From the NCBI GenBank assembly GCA_963585895.1, contig OY757913.1, forward strand, positions 102,082,449 to 102,146,448: a stretch of 64,000 nucleotides of DNA. Reading direction: 5' to 3'. Position 1 is the first letter of the stretch; the number at the start of each line of letters is the position of its first letter. The position numbers and the translations under genes were made by a program. Origin of the DNA: Sepioteuthis lessoniana (Eukaryota > Mollusca > Cephalopoda > Myopsida > Loliginidae). The notes below the pieces were generated by a model that saw only the letters and a list, made by a program, of their open reading frames with translations, was not told where the DNA came from and ran no database searches. Shown piece by piece: positions 31,895-41,403 of the stretch.

Positions 31895-32125
31895 AGTAAG
31901 TAAAGTTGACCGACCTTTGTCGAGGGTGACCGGAAGGCTCCCTTTCAATAGCTACAACACCGAAGTGTAGAGGAGTGTGCTACTGCGTTCCGTGGTTTGC
32001 TCCACTTACCCTTGATCAGTAACTTATAATGCTGAGGGTTAAACAAGAAGGCATCAAGTACCAATTTTTGAGTCTTTGGTATGACTCGACTTGGGATTTA
32101 ACCCCGGTCTCCCGGGCCTTTTTAA
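31895..32125 (-). mobile_element. SINE-B
   Basis: AGTAAAGTTGACCGACCTTT to the head block GGTCTCCCGGGCC. The A-box side is cut at CTTTTTAAAATA. Confidence 0.8.
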
Positions 32126-32354
32126 AATATTTAATAGTAACCGCTACTCTATTTTGAATGTTTGTTTTTCTTTTAATTCCATTTTTTTGTCTTTATCGTC
32201 ATTTGTTTTGACACGGCCATAAGATCTAATATTCCTACCAAACACAAATAATTTGCAAGTACTTTTATGGTTTCAGTTGACTAAAAATAAAAATATTTTC
32301 CAAAGAATTTTCGCAAAAAATAACTATTCTTCATAAAAATGATTTACTTAGATA
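32126..32354. other. AT-rich spacer, nothing recognised
   Basis: It ends at the TA where the mariner begins. Confidence 0.4.
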
Positions 32355-33218
32355 CGAGGTTCCTTCAATAAGTTTCCAGCCATTTTTTGTACAGGCATTT
32401 AAAATTGTCGTAGACTCTTGAAAATTCAGGTTCAAAACAGCTACAGCAGAAATTAGAATATATCCTATTAAAGCCTGATTGCCACAGCTGGTGAATTTAA
32501 AAAATGCAATCTGGACTTTAGAAGAACGATATGCAATAAAATTCTGTTTTAAACTTCGAAAAAATGAAATGCGATGAAAGCTGGACCTACTGCTCTTACC
32601 CAAATACCAAGAGACAGAGTTCCCAGGTGAAGCATGCTGGCTATCCCAGACCCAAGAAGGCCAGTCAGAGCAAATCAATCCACAAAATTTTAATGATCAC
32701 TTTTTTTGACAGCGCAGGCATGATCTACATGCACTGGGTTCCCACTGGACAGACAGTCAACAAGGAATACTATGTTGAGGTTTTAAGGGAGTTCAGGAAG
32801 AGATTCCGTCAGAAGAGGCCTGCGCTCTTCAAATCGGGTCAGTGGCATTTCCACAAGGACAATACACCAGTCCACAACTCCATCTTTGTCACAGACTATT
32901 TGACCAAGATCGGCATCAAAACAGTTCCTCAGCCTCCCTATTGTCCAGACCTTGTTCCCTGTGACTTTTGGTTATTCCATAAGTATAAAGAGGCTTTCGT
33001 TATGAGACAATTGAGGAGATGAAAGAGGCTGTGACGAAGGTCATTGACACGCTCACACAAGAGGACTTCCATGAGGCCTTCCAGAAATTGTTGAAATGGT
33101 ACAACAAGTGCATTGCAGCCGGAGGAGGTTAGTTCGAAGTGGACTAGAGTTTCATGTGTGTACTATCAATAAAAGTGCCCATACGAAAAAAGTCTGGAAA
33201 CTTATTCAATGATCCTCG
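32355..33218 (+). mobile_element. mariner element, internally deleted (type 2), catalytic residues present
   Basis: About 865 bp with left TIR TACGAGGTTCCTTCAATAAG and right TIR AAGTCTGGAAACTTATTCAA. The 5' part is worn and the helix-turn-helix region is deleted. From 32564 a 152-codon frame reads MKCDESWTYCSYPNTKRQ, TGQTVNKEYYVEVLREFRKR, HFHKDNTPVHNS and PPYCPDLVPCDFWLF. All three catalytic aspartates are visible, with exactly 34 residues between the second and third (DD34D). Without the DNA-binding half it cannot act alone. This deletion differs from the other three copies. Confidence 0.93.
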
Positions 33219-33219
<1 letters not shown>

Positions 33220-33262
<43 letters not shown>

Positions 33263-33265
33263 GTA
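33220..33265. repeat. (TA)n microsatellite
   Basis: TA run at the right end of the mariner; the insertion site was probably within it. Confidence 0.97.
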
Positions 33266-33299
33266 TATATATACGCAGACGCATACATATCAGAATTTG

Positions 33300-33480
33300 A
33301 CACTCAATGACCCTTAAGAAGTTGATTTGCCATAAAACCAACCATCACCAACCAAAAATATGCGTTTATAAATCTTATATATAATATATGTGTAAAAAGG
33401 CTCTGGCATTAAATAACCTATAGAGCTTGATATACCAATAAATCCAACCAACCAACCAACCAACCAACCAATCAAACCAG
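33300..33480 (+). mobile_element. Two repeat E tail ends in tandem
   Basis: A worn tail (GATTTGCCATAAAACCAACC) at about 33318-33350 is followed by a clearer one: GGCATTAAATAACCTATAGAGC to TGATATACC, ending in about six AACC units. Heads are absent. Confidence 0.65.
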
Positions 33481-33569
33481 GATATAACTGGGATTAAAGT
33501 ATTACTCTGCACTCGCCAGAGTACAAAAAAAGCCTCACCACTGGATGCCGTTATAATCAGGGCAGGCGT

Positions 33570-33690
33570 ATCTATCTATCTATCTATCTATCTAAACCTC
33601 AGTATCCATGTCATCCTCCGTATCTATCTATCTCTGCATGTATGTATATATGTATGAATAATAATGAAAGCTAACAGTTTCAAGCTAGTA
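33570..33690. repeat. (ATCT)n-rich microsatellite
   Basis: TATCTATCTATCTATC at 33572-33593 and shorter runs after it. Confidence 0.9.
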
Positions 33691-34575
33691 AGGGAAAAGT
33701 AGGTGATACCCAGCACAAACAATCACGGACGCAGACAATGGTAGTTCTCTGAAACTAGTGGATAAGTTTATCTACCCAGGAATCAGAGTCTTATCAACCG
33801 AGAATAACGTCAACATGCAACTAGCAAAGGCATGAACAACTATCGATAGGCTATCGGTCATATGGAAGTCAGACCTGACCTATAAAATAAAACGCAGTGT
33901 TTTCCAAGTGACGATCATATCGATACTGCTATATGGATGCACTACATGGAAGTTAACAAAACGTATGGAGAAAAAGCTTGACGGCAATAACACAACAACG
34001 GTGCTAGCTGTATTGAACAAGTCCTGGAGGCCACACCACACAAAACAGCAGCTATACTGCCACCTAACACCCATCACGAAACTCTGCAAATTAGACGAAC
34101 CAGACATGCGGGATACTGCTGGAGAAGTAACGACGAACTCATAAGCGACATATTCCTCAGGACACCATCGCAGGGACTGGAAAAGGCAAGAAGACCAGCT
34201 AGAACATATATACAACTGCTCTGGTTATTTATCATACGTCCCACCAACGCACGAATATGGCACAGGGCCGTTTTTAAGGTGGGCCCTGTCGCAGGGCCGA
34301 AGCCCACACGCGTCTGGTAAGGCCAAAAATACCTTCGACTGTGGGGTTGGCCCCCTGAGACTTGAGGAACTCTCCAGTGCCGAGGTACATCCAGCAGAAC
34401 CATCCAGAGATAAAACGGCCAACCGAATGCAACCCAACAATTGGAGAGGAAAGATCCGAAGATCTCTCTGTTTTGATACAGGATGTATCCTTGAAGAACT
34501 ACCGGGAGTAATGGACAATAGAGATGAGTGGCGAGAGAGGGTCAAGAAGATCCGTGCTGGCAATGAGACATGATG
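33691..34575 (+). mobile_element. RTE LINE, C-terminal part to 3' end, with an insertion
   Basis: Recognisable text runs from YPAQTITDADN, KLVDKFIYPGI and LSVIWKSDLTYKIKR through ILLYGCTTWKLTKRMEKKLD and LNKSWRPHHTKQQLYCHLTP to the 3' end GATGATGACGATGATG. The reverse transcriptase core before YPAQT is missing and a jump removes the YADD region. At 34224-34465 a foreign block interrupts it. Several shifts and stops. Confidence 0.88.
34224..34465. mobile_element. Unidentified 242-bp insertion inside RTE
   Basis: Compared with the RTE at 62420-62937, the text is interrupted after CAACTGCTCTG and resumes at CTCTGTTTTGATACAGGATG, so CTCTG is duplicated on both sides. The insert is GC-richer (GGGCCCTGTCGCAGGGCCGA contains an inverted repeat) and has no terminal inverted repeat or polyA. 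I cannot assign it. Confidence 0.7.
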
Positions 34576-34693
34576 ATGACGATGATGTATGTATGTATGT
34601 ATGTATCCATCTATCTATCTGTCAACGTCCGTTTCTATCTATCTATCAATCTATCTATCTATCAATCTAAATCTCTGTAAGTATGTACGTATG
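34576..34693. repeat. (GTAT)n and (ATCT)n microsatellite
   Basis: GTATGTATGTATGTATG then ATCTATC runs; the mariner at 34696 was inserted into this block, since ATCT repeats resume at its other end. Confidence 0.9.
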
Positions 34694-34695
34694 TA

Positions 34696-35389
34696 CAAGG
34701 TGCATACGACAGCTTCTGAGCTTTGGGTATAACCAAAAGTCACAGGAAGCAAGGTCTGGACTATAGGGAGGCCGAGGAACTGTCTTGATGCCCATCTTGG
34801 GCAAATAGTCTGTGACAAGGATGGAGTTGTGGACTGGTGCATTGATCTGGTGGAAATGCCACTGACCCAATTTGAAGAGTGCTGGCCTCTTCCGACGGAA
34901 TCTCTTCCTGAACTCCCTTAAAGCCTCAACATAGTAACCCTAACCCTAACACTAACCCTTTGGCCAATCAACTGTGGTGTATTGACTTCCTTACTCCTCC
35001 CACACCTCTCATCATCCCTCACAGACTCCCTGTCTTCCTTGAATGCCACTTACAAACTGATGCTCGATTCATGCAAGATGATCGAAAAGCAGTCTGAAGC
35101 ATTCCATACGTTTCTGTGGCATTTTTTCCAAGTTTAAAACAGAATTTTATTGCATATCGTTCTTCTAAAGTATCAAATTGCATTTTTGAAATTCCCCAGC
35201 TGTGACAATCAGGCTTTAGTAGGGTGTATTCCCGTTGCTGCTGTAGCTGTTCATTTGAACCTGAAATCATAAAAAATTGCTCAGTCATTTCATAAGATGT
35301 ATAGCAATAACATAGTGAATTTTCAAGAGTCTACGACAAACCTAAATGCCCATACGAAAAAAGTCTGGAAACTAATCGTATGCACCTCG
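34696..35389 (-). mobile_element. mariner element, type 1 deletion plus loss near the 3' end
   Basis: About 694 bp between TA dinucleotides. On the minus strand it starts with TACGAGGTGCATACG and the TIR block GTTTCCAGACTTTTTTCG, followed by MTEQFFMISGSNEQLQQQ, SWGISKMQF, EERYAIKFCFKLGKNATETY and CMNRASVCKWHSRK. It then makes the same jump as at 14850 with TTAGGGTTAGGGTTAC at the join, and goes on to HFHQINAPVHNS and YSPDLASCDFWL. Only 12 bases of the 3' TIR remain, joined directly to coding sequence, so both the C-terminus and the 3' untranslated part are gone. Confidence 0.9.
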
Positions 35390-35431
35390 TATCTATCTAT
35401 CTATCTATCAAGATAGATAGATAGATAGATA
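35390..35431. repeat. Palindromic microsatellite (ATCT)n/(AGAT)n
   Basis: ATCTATC units run into GATAGAT units around a central AA, giving perfect arms of 20 bases with a 2-base loop. Confidence 0.95.
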
Positions 35432-35459
35432 GATAAAGAGATAGAAAAATAGAAACGAT

Positions 35460-36356
35460 TTTCATGACTATATATTCGAAAAAGTTAATTCAGTCATAAC
35501 GTATTTGTTTAACTGAGTTTCTATGGGGATTTACTTTTTATTGACTATAACCTTGATCCACATTTGTGCCATCTTACTGGAATGAATATGCTGCACATTC
35601 CAATTTGATTATTATGATTTCCATTTATACGTACAAATCTCCGCATTGAGAACCAAATAATTTTTCTGCAGCTTGACTGACTTGATTTTACACTTTTTTT
35701 TTACATTGAAAAGATAAACTCGTAAAATCTAAAAAAAAAAAAAAACCTAAAAAGAAACCCATTTTTTTTTATATTATGTTTTAAAACCTTTTTTTAAAGC
35801 ATTTTTCTGAAGGCTTTTCTTTATTTTTAACTTCTCAGACTTGTGATTTTTGCAGCAACAATTCATCTAAGCCCAATAATTTTTCCCTATTTAAGCGGCT
35901 ATAATTTCTTTTATTTATTTATTTTTTCAATTTGTCAATAAAACTTCGAGATCAATCTCTCCCCATTTATTCTGCGGAAATTAACTTCGAGCTAGTCAAG
36001 CCGCCAATCGACAGCACTGCTTAAATTCTCATCAAAATCGAAAAAAAAATAAAGAAAAGAAAGAGTGAGGACGTGATTTAAAAAACAAAACCCCAAAAAA
36101 TCATAAGAAGAAAATCGTGCTTTTCTTTTTCGTTTATTTTTTTTTCTTTTAACCACGACAGTCATTTTTGATAAAGATTCATGATACGTAAGAAAAGGAT
36201 TTTATTGGAATTTATCAGCTAAAACCTTGTCGAATTCAATCCAGAATATTGTAGAATGCTTTTACAAGGCTTCTTTTTTTATCATCACCCACCTAAAGGA
36301 CTTCTCATGTGGTCAATAAGCTCGATTGTGAGTTGAGTACACTTCTAATATATATC
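35460..36356. other. No recognised feature
   Basis: Very AT-rich with many T and A homopolymers. No frame or repeat family recognised. Confidence 0.4.
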
Positions 36357-36597
36357 ATATTTACCCAACCCATCCGCTCGGGCAGGATATGACACAAGGT
36401 CAATTTTTAAGCGGAGTTTAGCCGGTTTGAATTTAGAGTTTTCTTTCTCCTAGACTAGTTGCCTCACCAAGGCTGGATTCATACCTTTCCCAAGGGTATT
36501 AGTGCAATGATGTGAAATGAAATCAGCCTCCTCCAGGATTTGAACTCGTGTCGCCGTGTCCACAACGATAACCATTACACCACGGGCACCTCCTTAA
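36357..36597 (-). mobile_element. SINE-A, nearly intact
   Basis: Antisense copy from TATTTACCCAACCCATCCGC to CATTACACCACGGGCACCTC. It carries the tail, body, B-box complement GGATTTGAACTCG and A-box complement. A short stretch of the body (the GGGCAGACT block) is deleted. Confidence 0.9.
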
Positions 36598-36654
36598 AAA
36601 GAAATTTATATATATATCTTTTTCTTTGCTGGTACAAAGAGAGAATAAAGGTTT

Positions 36655-36893
36655 CGGTTTGGTTTCTTTGTTTAATGGCATATCAACCTTTGTAGGTTAT
36701 ATAATGCCAAATCTATCCTCTTAGAACAGTAGTGGTACTATTTAACCCATAGCTGGGAGGATAAAGGGGGTTCATAGCTTTCCCATAGGTATTTGCCCGA
36801 AAGTGGACGTAATAGCGCGACTGGAGAACGAACTCGCTTACTACGATTCCGTAGTTCATCGCTTTAACCATTACACCATGAGGAATCCCCTCA
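36655..36893 (-). mobile_element. SINE-C, full length reference copy
   Basis: Antisense tail GGTTTCTTTGTTTAATGGCA with hairpin GGCATATCAACC...GGTTATATAATGCC, body TTTAACCCATAGCTGGGAGG, B-box complement GGAGAACGAACTCGC and A-box complement CTTTAACCATTACACC. It shows a tRNA-like head and the repeat E type tail in one unit of about 239 bp. Confidence 0.85.
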
Positions 36894-37789
36894 AAGAGAG
36901 AATAAAGTAAATATTTCAAAATGAATAGGTCCACAAAGAGATTTATATTCTTTAAAAACTTATTTATTGAGTTCGTAAACGAGTTTCCAGTTTCTGGCTT
37001 TTTACGTTTCTATATGTTTTATTCGCTTACCCACTAACTTATTCGGTCTTTCTTTTATTCAATCTCTCGAGCACGAAATCTTTCTTTCACTAAATGGCTT
37101 TTCAAACATGTTCCAGTTTTACTCTTCGTTTATTCTTCATTGCTATCCGTTCTACCTTTTGTTAACATATTCACTTGGATCAATCTATTATAACCTTTAA
37201 TAAAGAAAACAAATCGGTAATATATATCAATATCTAAGCCAAAGAATTCAAAGCTCGATAGAGTTAGTGTTAGAAAATTTAAGTTATGTTGAGACATTCG
37301 TACCTGATAATTATATCCTTAAAAGAAATTTAGATTTCATCCATAAACTTCGAAAACAGGCTGTTACTTACTCATAATCCTACATCAGTGAGTATTTAGA
37401 TACACATGCGTGGTGCATACAATAAGTTTCCAGACTTTTTTGTACAGGCATTTTTCCACTTAGAAGTTTGGTTTATATACTGGTTACTCCTTTAATGAGA
37501 CGATTATTTCTTTTAATTCCGTGTTGGTGTTGGCTCTCTCTTTCTCTTCCTCTCCCTTTTCCTCTTCTCTGTCGCTTTTTTCTTAATTGATGATAACAAC
37601 ATGACAATTTATACAGAGTTTTTTCCATGCCTAGAAGTTAGGGAATCGCGCTCATTGCACATTCATTTTGTGGGGGAAATTTTTCTTTTAGATGTTTTTG
37701 TCTTCATACTGTCTGTCGAATAGGAATAATTCTTAAACACGACGTATATTTGTGACCTTATCTGGTAATACTAATCTGAGTTATTGATC
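36894..37789. other. AT-rich region without a gene; one lone mariner end inside
   Basis: Nothing is recognised apart from the terminal repeat at 37407-37453. Confidence 0.4.
37407..37453 (+). mobile_element. Lone mariner terminal repeat
   Basis: GTGGTGCATACAATAAGTTT and CCAGACTTTTTTGTACAGGC match the 5' end of the four larger mariners. No body or second end follows. Confidence 0.75.
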
Positions 37790-37961
37790 TGCGAAAAAGA
37801 GCAATCAAGGAATTCTGAACACTCCCATATCTCTGGAACTGAAACCTCACCATCAGATGCATGTTACTTTCATACCCCGATATCCCTTTCAGGGAGGGTT
37901 TAAATTTCTGTCGAGTATACAGTGAGCATATTCTAAGACCCACCGACTAGGCTGGGGAGGA
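37790..37961 (-). mobile_element. Repeat E head fragment
   Basis: GAAACCTCACCATCAGATGC, TACTTTCATACCCCGATATC and CACCGACTAGGCTGGGG match the antisense head. It stops where the next copy's tail begins. Confidence 0.6.
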
Positions 37962-38208
37962 TTGGGCTTGGTTGGGTCTTTGGTCGGCATATCGACTATT
38001 GTGGATTATTCAATGCCAAATCCTCTTTATACATATATAGTAAATACATATTATTTGGTTTGGTTGGGTTTTATGGCATATCAACCATTGTGGATTATTT
38101 AATGCCAAATTTTCTTCATACCTATATCTTAAAAATATATGATTTAGTTTGGTTGGGTTTTATGGCGTATCAAATATCGTAGGTCCTTTAATGCCAAATA
38201 CTCTTTTT

Positions 38209-38220
<12 letters not shown>
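37962..38220 (-). mobile_element. Repeat E tail module, three tandem copies
   Basis: The antisense tail (TTGGTTGGGTTTTATGGC, ATCAACC, GGATTATTTAATGCCAAAT) occurs at about 37968, 38041 and 38149, each followed by a different AT-rich spacer. It is probably the 3' end of the copy continuing at 38655, amplified in place. Confidence 0.75.

Positions 38221-38261
<41 letters not shown>
38221..38261. repeat. (CA)n-(TA)n microsatellite
   Basis: CA run starting near 38211 then TA run up to the RTE tail. Confidence 0.95.
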
Positions 38262-38264
<3 letters not shown>

Positions 38265-38493
38265 TCATCATCATCATATCGCGCTGGTAGCACGGATATC
38301 CCTGACCCTCTCTCGCCACTCCTCCCTATCCTTCATCGCCCTAGGTAGGTCTTCAGGACAGCATCCCGTATCGTCACATAGCTGCTGAATGTATGTTCGT
38401 GCTGGTCGTCCTGCTTTTGCACGGCCATGTGTGGGGGTCCATAAGAGTACATCTCTTATGAGTTCGTCCCTGCTTCTCCAGCAGTGTCCTGCA

Positions 38494-38498
<5 letters not shown>
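38262..38498 (-). mobile_element. RTE LINE short 3' end within TA repeats
   Basis: About 237 bp from the ATCATCATC tail to GCAGTGTCCTGCATGTCT, coding (minus strand) RHAGHCWRSRDELIRD... to the C-terminus. TA tracts lie on both sides. Its 5' end coincides within a few bases with those at 4939-5170, 44989-45221 and 61097-61357. Confidence 0.88.
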
Positions 38499-38546
<48 letters not shown>

Positions 38547-38585
38547 TGTTTATTGCATTTAGTTAATCTTTACTTATGTTTATTC

Positions 38586-38624
<39 letters not shown>

Positions 38625-38654
38625 ACACACACACACAGACATATATATATATAT
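38499..38654. repeat. (TA)n and (CA)n microsatellites
   Basis: TA at 38499-38544, CA at 38589-38638, TA at 38640-38654. Confidence 0.95.
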
Positions 38655-39640
38655 GATTTGTAAGCACATTTTTTATTTATTTTTAAACGAACATGAGCTT
38701 ATTCTTAGGCGGTTAAATGGTTTCAATTATTTCTACCTAACACCAATATTTATTTTTTCTATTAATTATATGTTTGCACACAGTTAAATAGTTCCAAATA
38801 TTGCTATGTAGCAGTAACAATGTAATATCAGTCATGATTTTTTTAGCCGACCTTGAAAAGGTCACAACAATTTCTGTTTAACACCAATTATTCTATTCAA
38901 CATTACTTTTTCGTTTTTTCACAGTTAAATGATTTCAAATATTGCTACGTAACAGTAACAATTCAATTTGACATCAGTCATTTGTTCAAACACTGTAAAC
39001 TGTTCTATTTCAAACAATTCGATTCAGCAAAAGTCATTTGTTTGCACTCTGTTTAAACGTCGGACAGTTCTATTCGACTCATATATAGAATCCTATCAGG
39101 TGTTACCACTCCGGGGCAGAGTGCACCAGGTTGAAATGGCAGAGACGAAGTACTCCGTATTTCCCAAAGCTTCGACATTACTAGATCCTTACCATGAGAT
39201 TGTGTAGTACCATATACAGGACCCGCGTTGGGGAGGCGTTCTTACCCCCTGTGTAGAGATGCAGTCGGTGTATTCTATAGCCCCTCCCAGCAGACGGAAC
39301 CAAGATTTCTAAGTACCTTATCCAGGACCCGCGTTGGGGAGGCGTTCTTACCCCTGTGTAGAGATGCAGTTGGTGTATTTTACAGCCCCTCCCAGCAGAC
39401 GGAACCAAGATTTCTAAGTACCTTATACAGGACCCGCGTTGGGGAGGCGTTCTTACCCCTGTGTAGAGATGCAGTTGGTGTATTCTACAGCCCCTCCCAG
39501 CAGACGGAACCAAGATTTCTAAGTGCCTTATCCAGGACCCACGTTGGGGGGAGGGGGTTCTTACCCCTGTGTAGAGATGCAGTCGGTGCATTCTACAGCC
39601 CCTCCCAGCCGACTAAGATTAGAGGGTTTGGGTAAGTTCA
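38655..39640 (-). mobile_element. Repeat E, long antisense copy
   Basis: Sub-repeats with CAGTTAAAT(A/G)GTT, AAATATTGCTA and CAGTCATTTGTT occur several times between 38700 and 39060. The head then starts with TATATAGAATCCTATCAGGT and CACTCCGGGGCAGAG and ends in a fourfold 105-bp amplification. With the tail modules at 37962 it may be one element split by RTE and microsatellites. Confidence 0.78.
39218..39640. repeat. 105-bp tandem repeat, four copies, inside repeat E head
   Basis: Units begin at 39218, 39324, 39429 and 39534 with AGGACCCGCGTTGGGG-like text and include ATGCAGT(C/T)GGTGTATT and CTCCCAGCAGACGGAACC. Because 105 is divisible by 3, long frames stay open on both strands (135-136 codons), which reflects the repeat and not a protein. 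The copies look very similar, so the amplification is recent. Confidence 0.95.
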
Positions 39641-39859
39641 AACGACTAATAATAATTGACAGTCTCCGTCTTCTTTATATTTTGAATTGTGAAATAACGA
39701 TTGCTTTATTTTTTTTCTTTCATAAAATTTAAATAATAATAAGTTTGACATATTGAACAATACAGAAAAAGAAATTTGTAAACGAACAAATGATGTATCA
39801 ATGTCCCATGGCTATATTTAACATTTAGCATTCACTGACAGTCACAATGAATTGTGATT

Positions 39860-40300
39860 GCCCAATCGGCTGGGGCTGTAGAAAACACCGACTGCTTCTC
39901 TGCAGAGGGGTAAGACCCCCCCACAACGAGTATCCTGGATATGACACTAAACAATCTGATGGTGAGGTTCCAGCAATGCTAGAGCTTTGGGGAATGCGGA
40001 GTGCGCCTTTATTGCCATCGCTCCCAGGTCCACTCTGGCCCGGAGTGGTAGCACCTGATAAGGGTCCTATATATGGGTTAAATAGAACAAAACCGTGCTT
40101 CTTTCACTATACTGATTTTTGCATTTAAACTGCTTATTTATGCTAAACTGAATTGTTTAAAATAGAACTGTTTTGACATTGGAACTGCGTACTAGTGCTG
40201 AACTGAATTGCTCGAAATAGAACTTTTTTTGACGTCTAAACTGTGTACTTATATAGAACTGAATTAACTGAAATAAAACTGTCTGACATTTAAATTGTAT
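39860..40300 (+). mobile_element. Repeat E, head and sub-repeats
   Basis: Head GCCCAATCGGCTGGGGCTGT, GATATGACACTAAACAATCT, CGGAGTGGTAGCACCTG, then four sub-repeats with CTGAATTG(T/C)T.(G/A)AAATAGAAC. It lies head-to-head with the preceding antisense copy, about 220 bp apart. No tail; the next copy starts directly. Confidence 0.85.
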
Positions 40301-40301
40301 T

Positions 40302-40998
40302 GCCCAGTCAGCTGGGGCTGCAGAATACACTGACTGCACTTCTGCAGAGGGGTAAGACCCCCCCTAACGAGTGTCTTGGAAATGACACTAACCAATCTGA
40401 TGGTGAGGTTCCAGCAGTGCTGGAGCTTTGGGGAATGCGAAGTACCTCTTCATTGTTATCGCTCCCATGTCCACTCTGGCCCGGAGTGGTAGCACCTGAT
40501 AGGGCCCTATCTATGGGTTAAATAGAACTAACAGCATACTTATGCTAAACTGAATTGAGTAAACTGAATAGCTTGAAATAGAAACGTTTTTGACAATCAA
40601 ACCGTACTTACACTTAAACTGCATGCTGATGCTTAACTGAATTATTTGAAATGGAACTGTTTTTCGACATTAAAACTGTATTTACACTTAACTGAATTAT
40701 TACATATAACTGCTTGAATAGTTTGAAATGGAAATGTTTTTGACAAACTGTGTACTTATGCTAAACTTAACTGTTTTCAATAGAACAGATTATTTACATA
40801 AAAATGGATTTGGCGTTAAATAACCTACAAAGGTTGATATGCCATAAAACCAACAAACCAAATGTTTTTGACAATTAAACGTTGTACTCGTGGTAAACTG
40901 AATTGTTTTAAATTGAACAGATTATTTACATAAAAACGGATTTGGCGTTAAATAACCTACAAAGGTTGATATGCCATAAAACCTAACCAACCAACCAA
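40302..40998 (+). mobile_element. Repeat E, full copy with doubled tail
   Basis: Head GCCCAGTCAGCTGGGGCTGC, a long sub-repeat array, then the tail hairpin GGCGTTAAATAACC...GGTTGATATGCC at about 40809-40841. One more sub-repeat follows, then a second, almost identical tail ending in AACCAACCAACC. This is the best copy for defining the family. Confidence 0.87.
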
Positions 40999-41310
40999 TG
41001 AATTGTGAGTGGCAAAACATCAAACCCAAATTGGCCGATACCGGCTTGGTATTTTACTGAATTAAAAGTCTTATTTTTCCGAAAATGCAACACCAGGTTA
41101 CGATATATTTTAGAGAGGAAGTTGCCAATGTTTATACCAAGGGAATAATCAAACATTAACTTCACTTAAAAAGCGAACATCCATCAGCCTTCCATGACTA
41201 GAGATATTGATACAGTTATAGATGTTGGAATGCAGTGAGAGTTCATAAATATCAACGAATAATAACAATATCTATCTCAGCATTATATAACAGAGTACTC
41301 ACTTGTTATG

Positions 41311-41316
<6 letters not shown>
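40999..41316. other. No recognised feature
   Basis: About 300 bp of AT-rich sequence between repeat E and a TA tract; a 60-codon antisense frame has no support. Confidence 0.4.

Positions 41317-41357
<41 letters not shown>
41317..41357. repeat. (TA)n microsatellite
   Basis: TA run of about 40 bp. Confidence 0.97.
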
Positions 41358-41365
<8 letters not shown>

Positions 41366-41403
41366 AAGTAAATATTTATTAGTTTTTATATATATTTAAT
41401 AAC

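Noticed and set aside
34934-34963. CCCTAA/TTAGGG repeats as a telomere or interstitial telomere block
   Set aside because: Only two to three units, and they lie at the same mariner deletion junction in several copies.
39181-39635. Two 135-136 codon frames on opposite strands with 35-residue periodicity
   Set aside because: They are produced by the 105-bp tandem repeat in repeat E.
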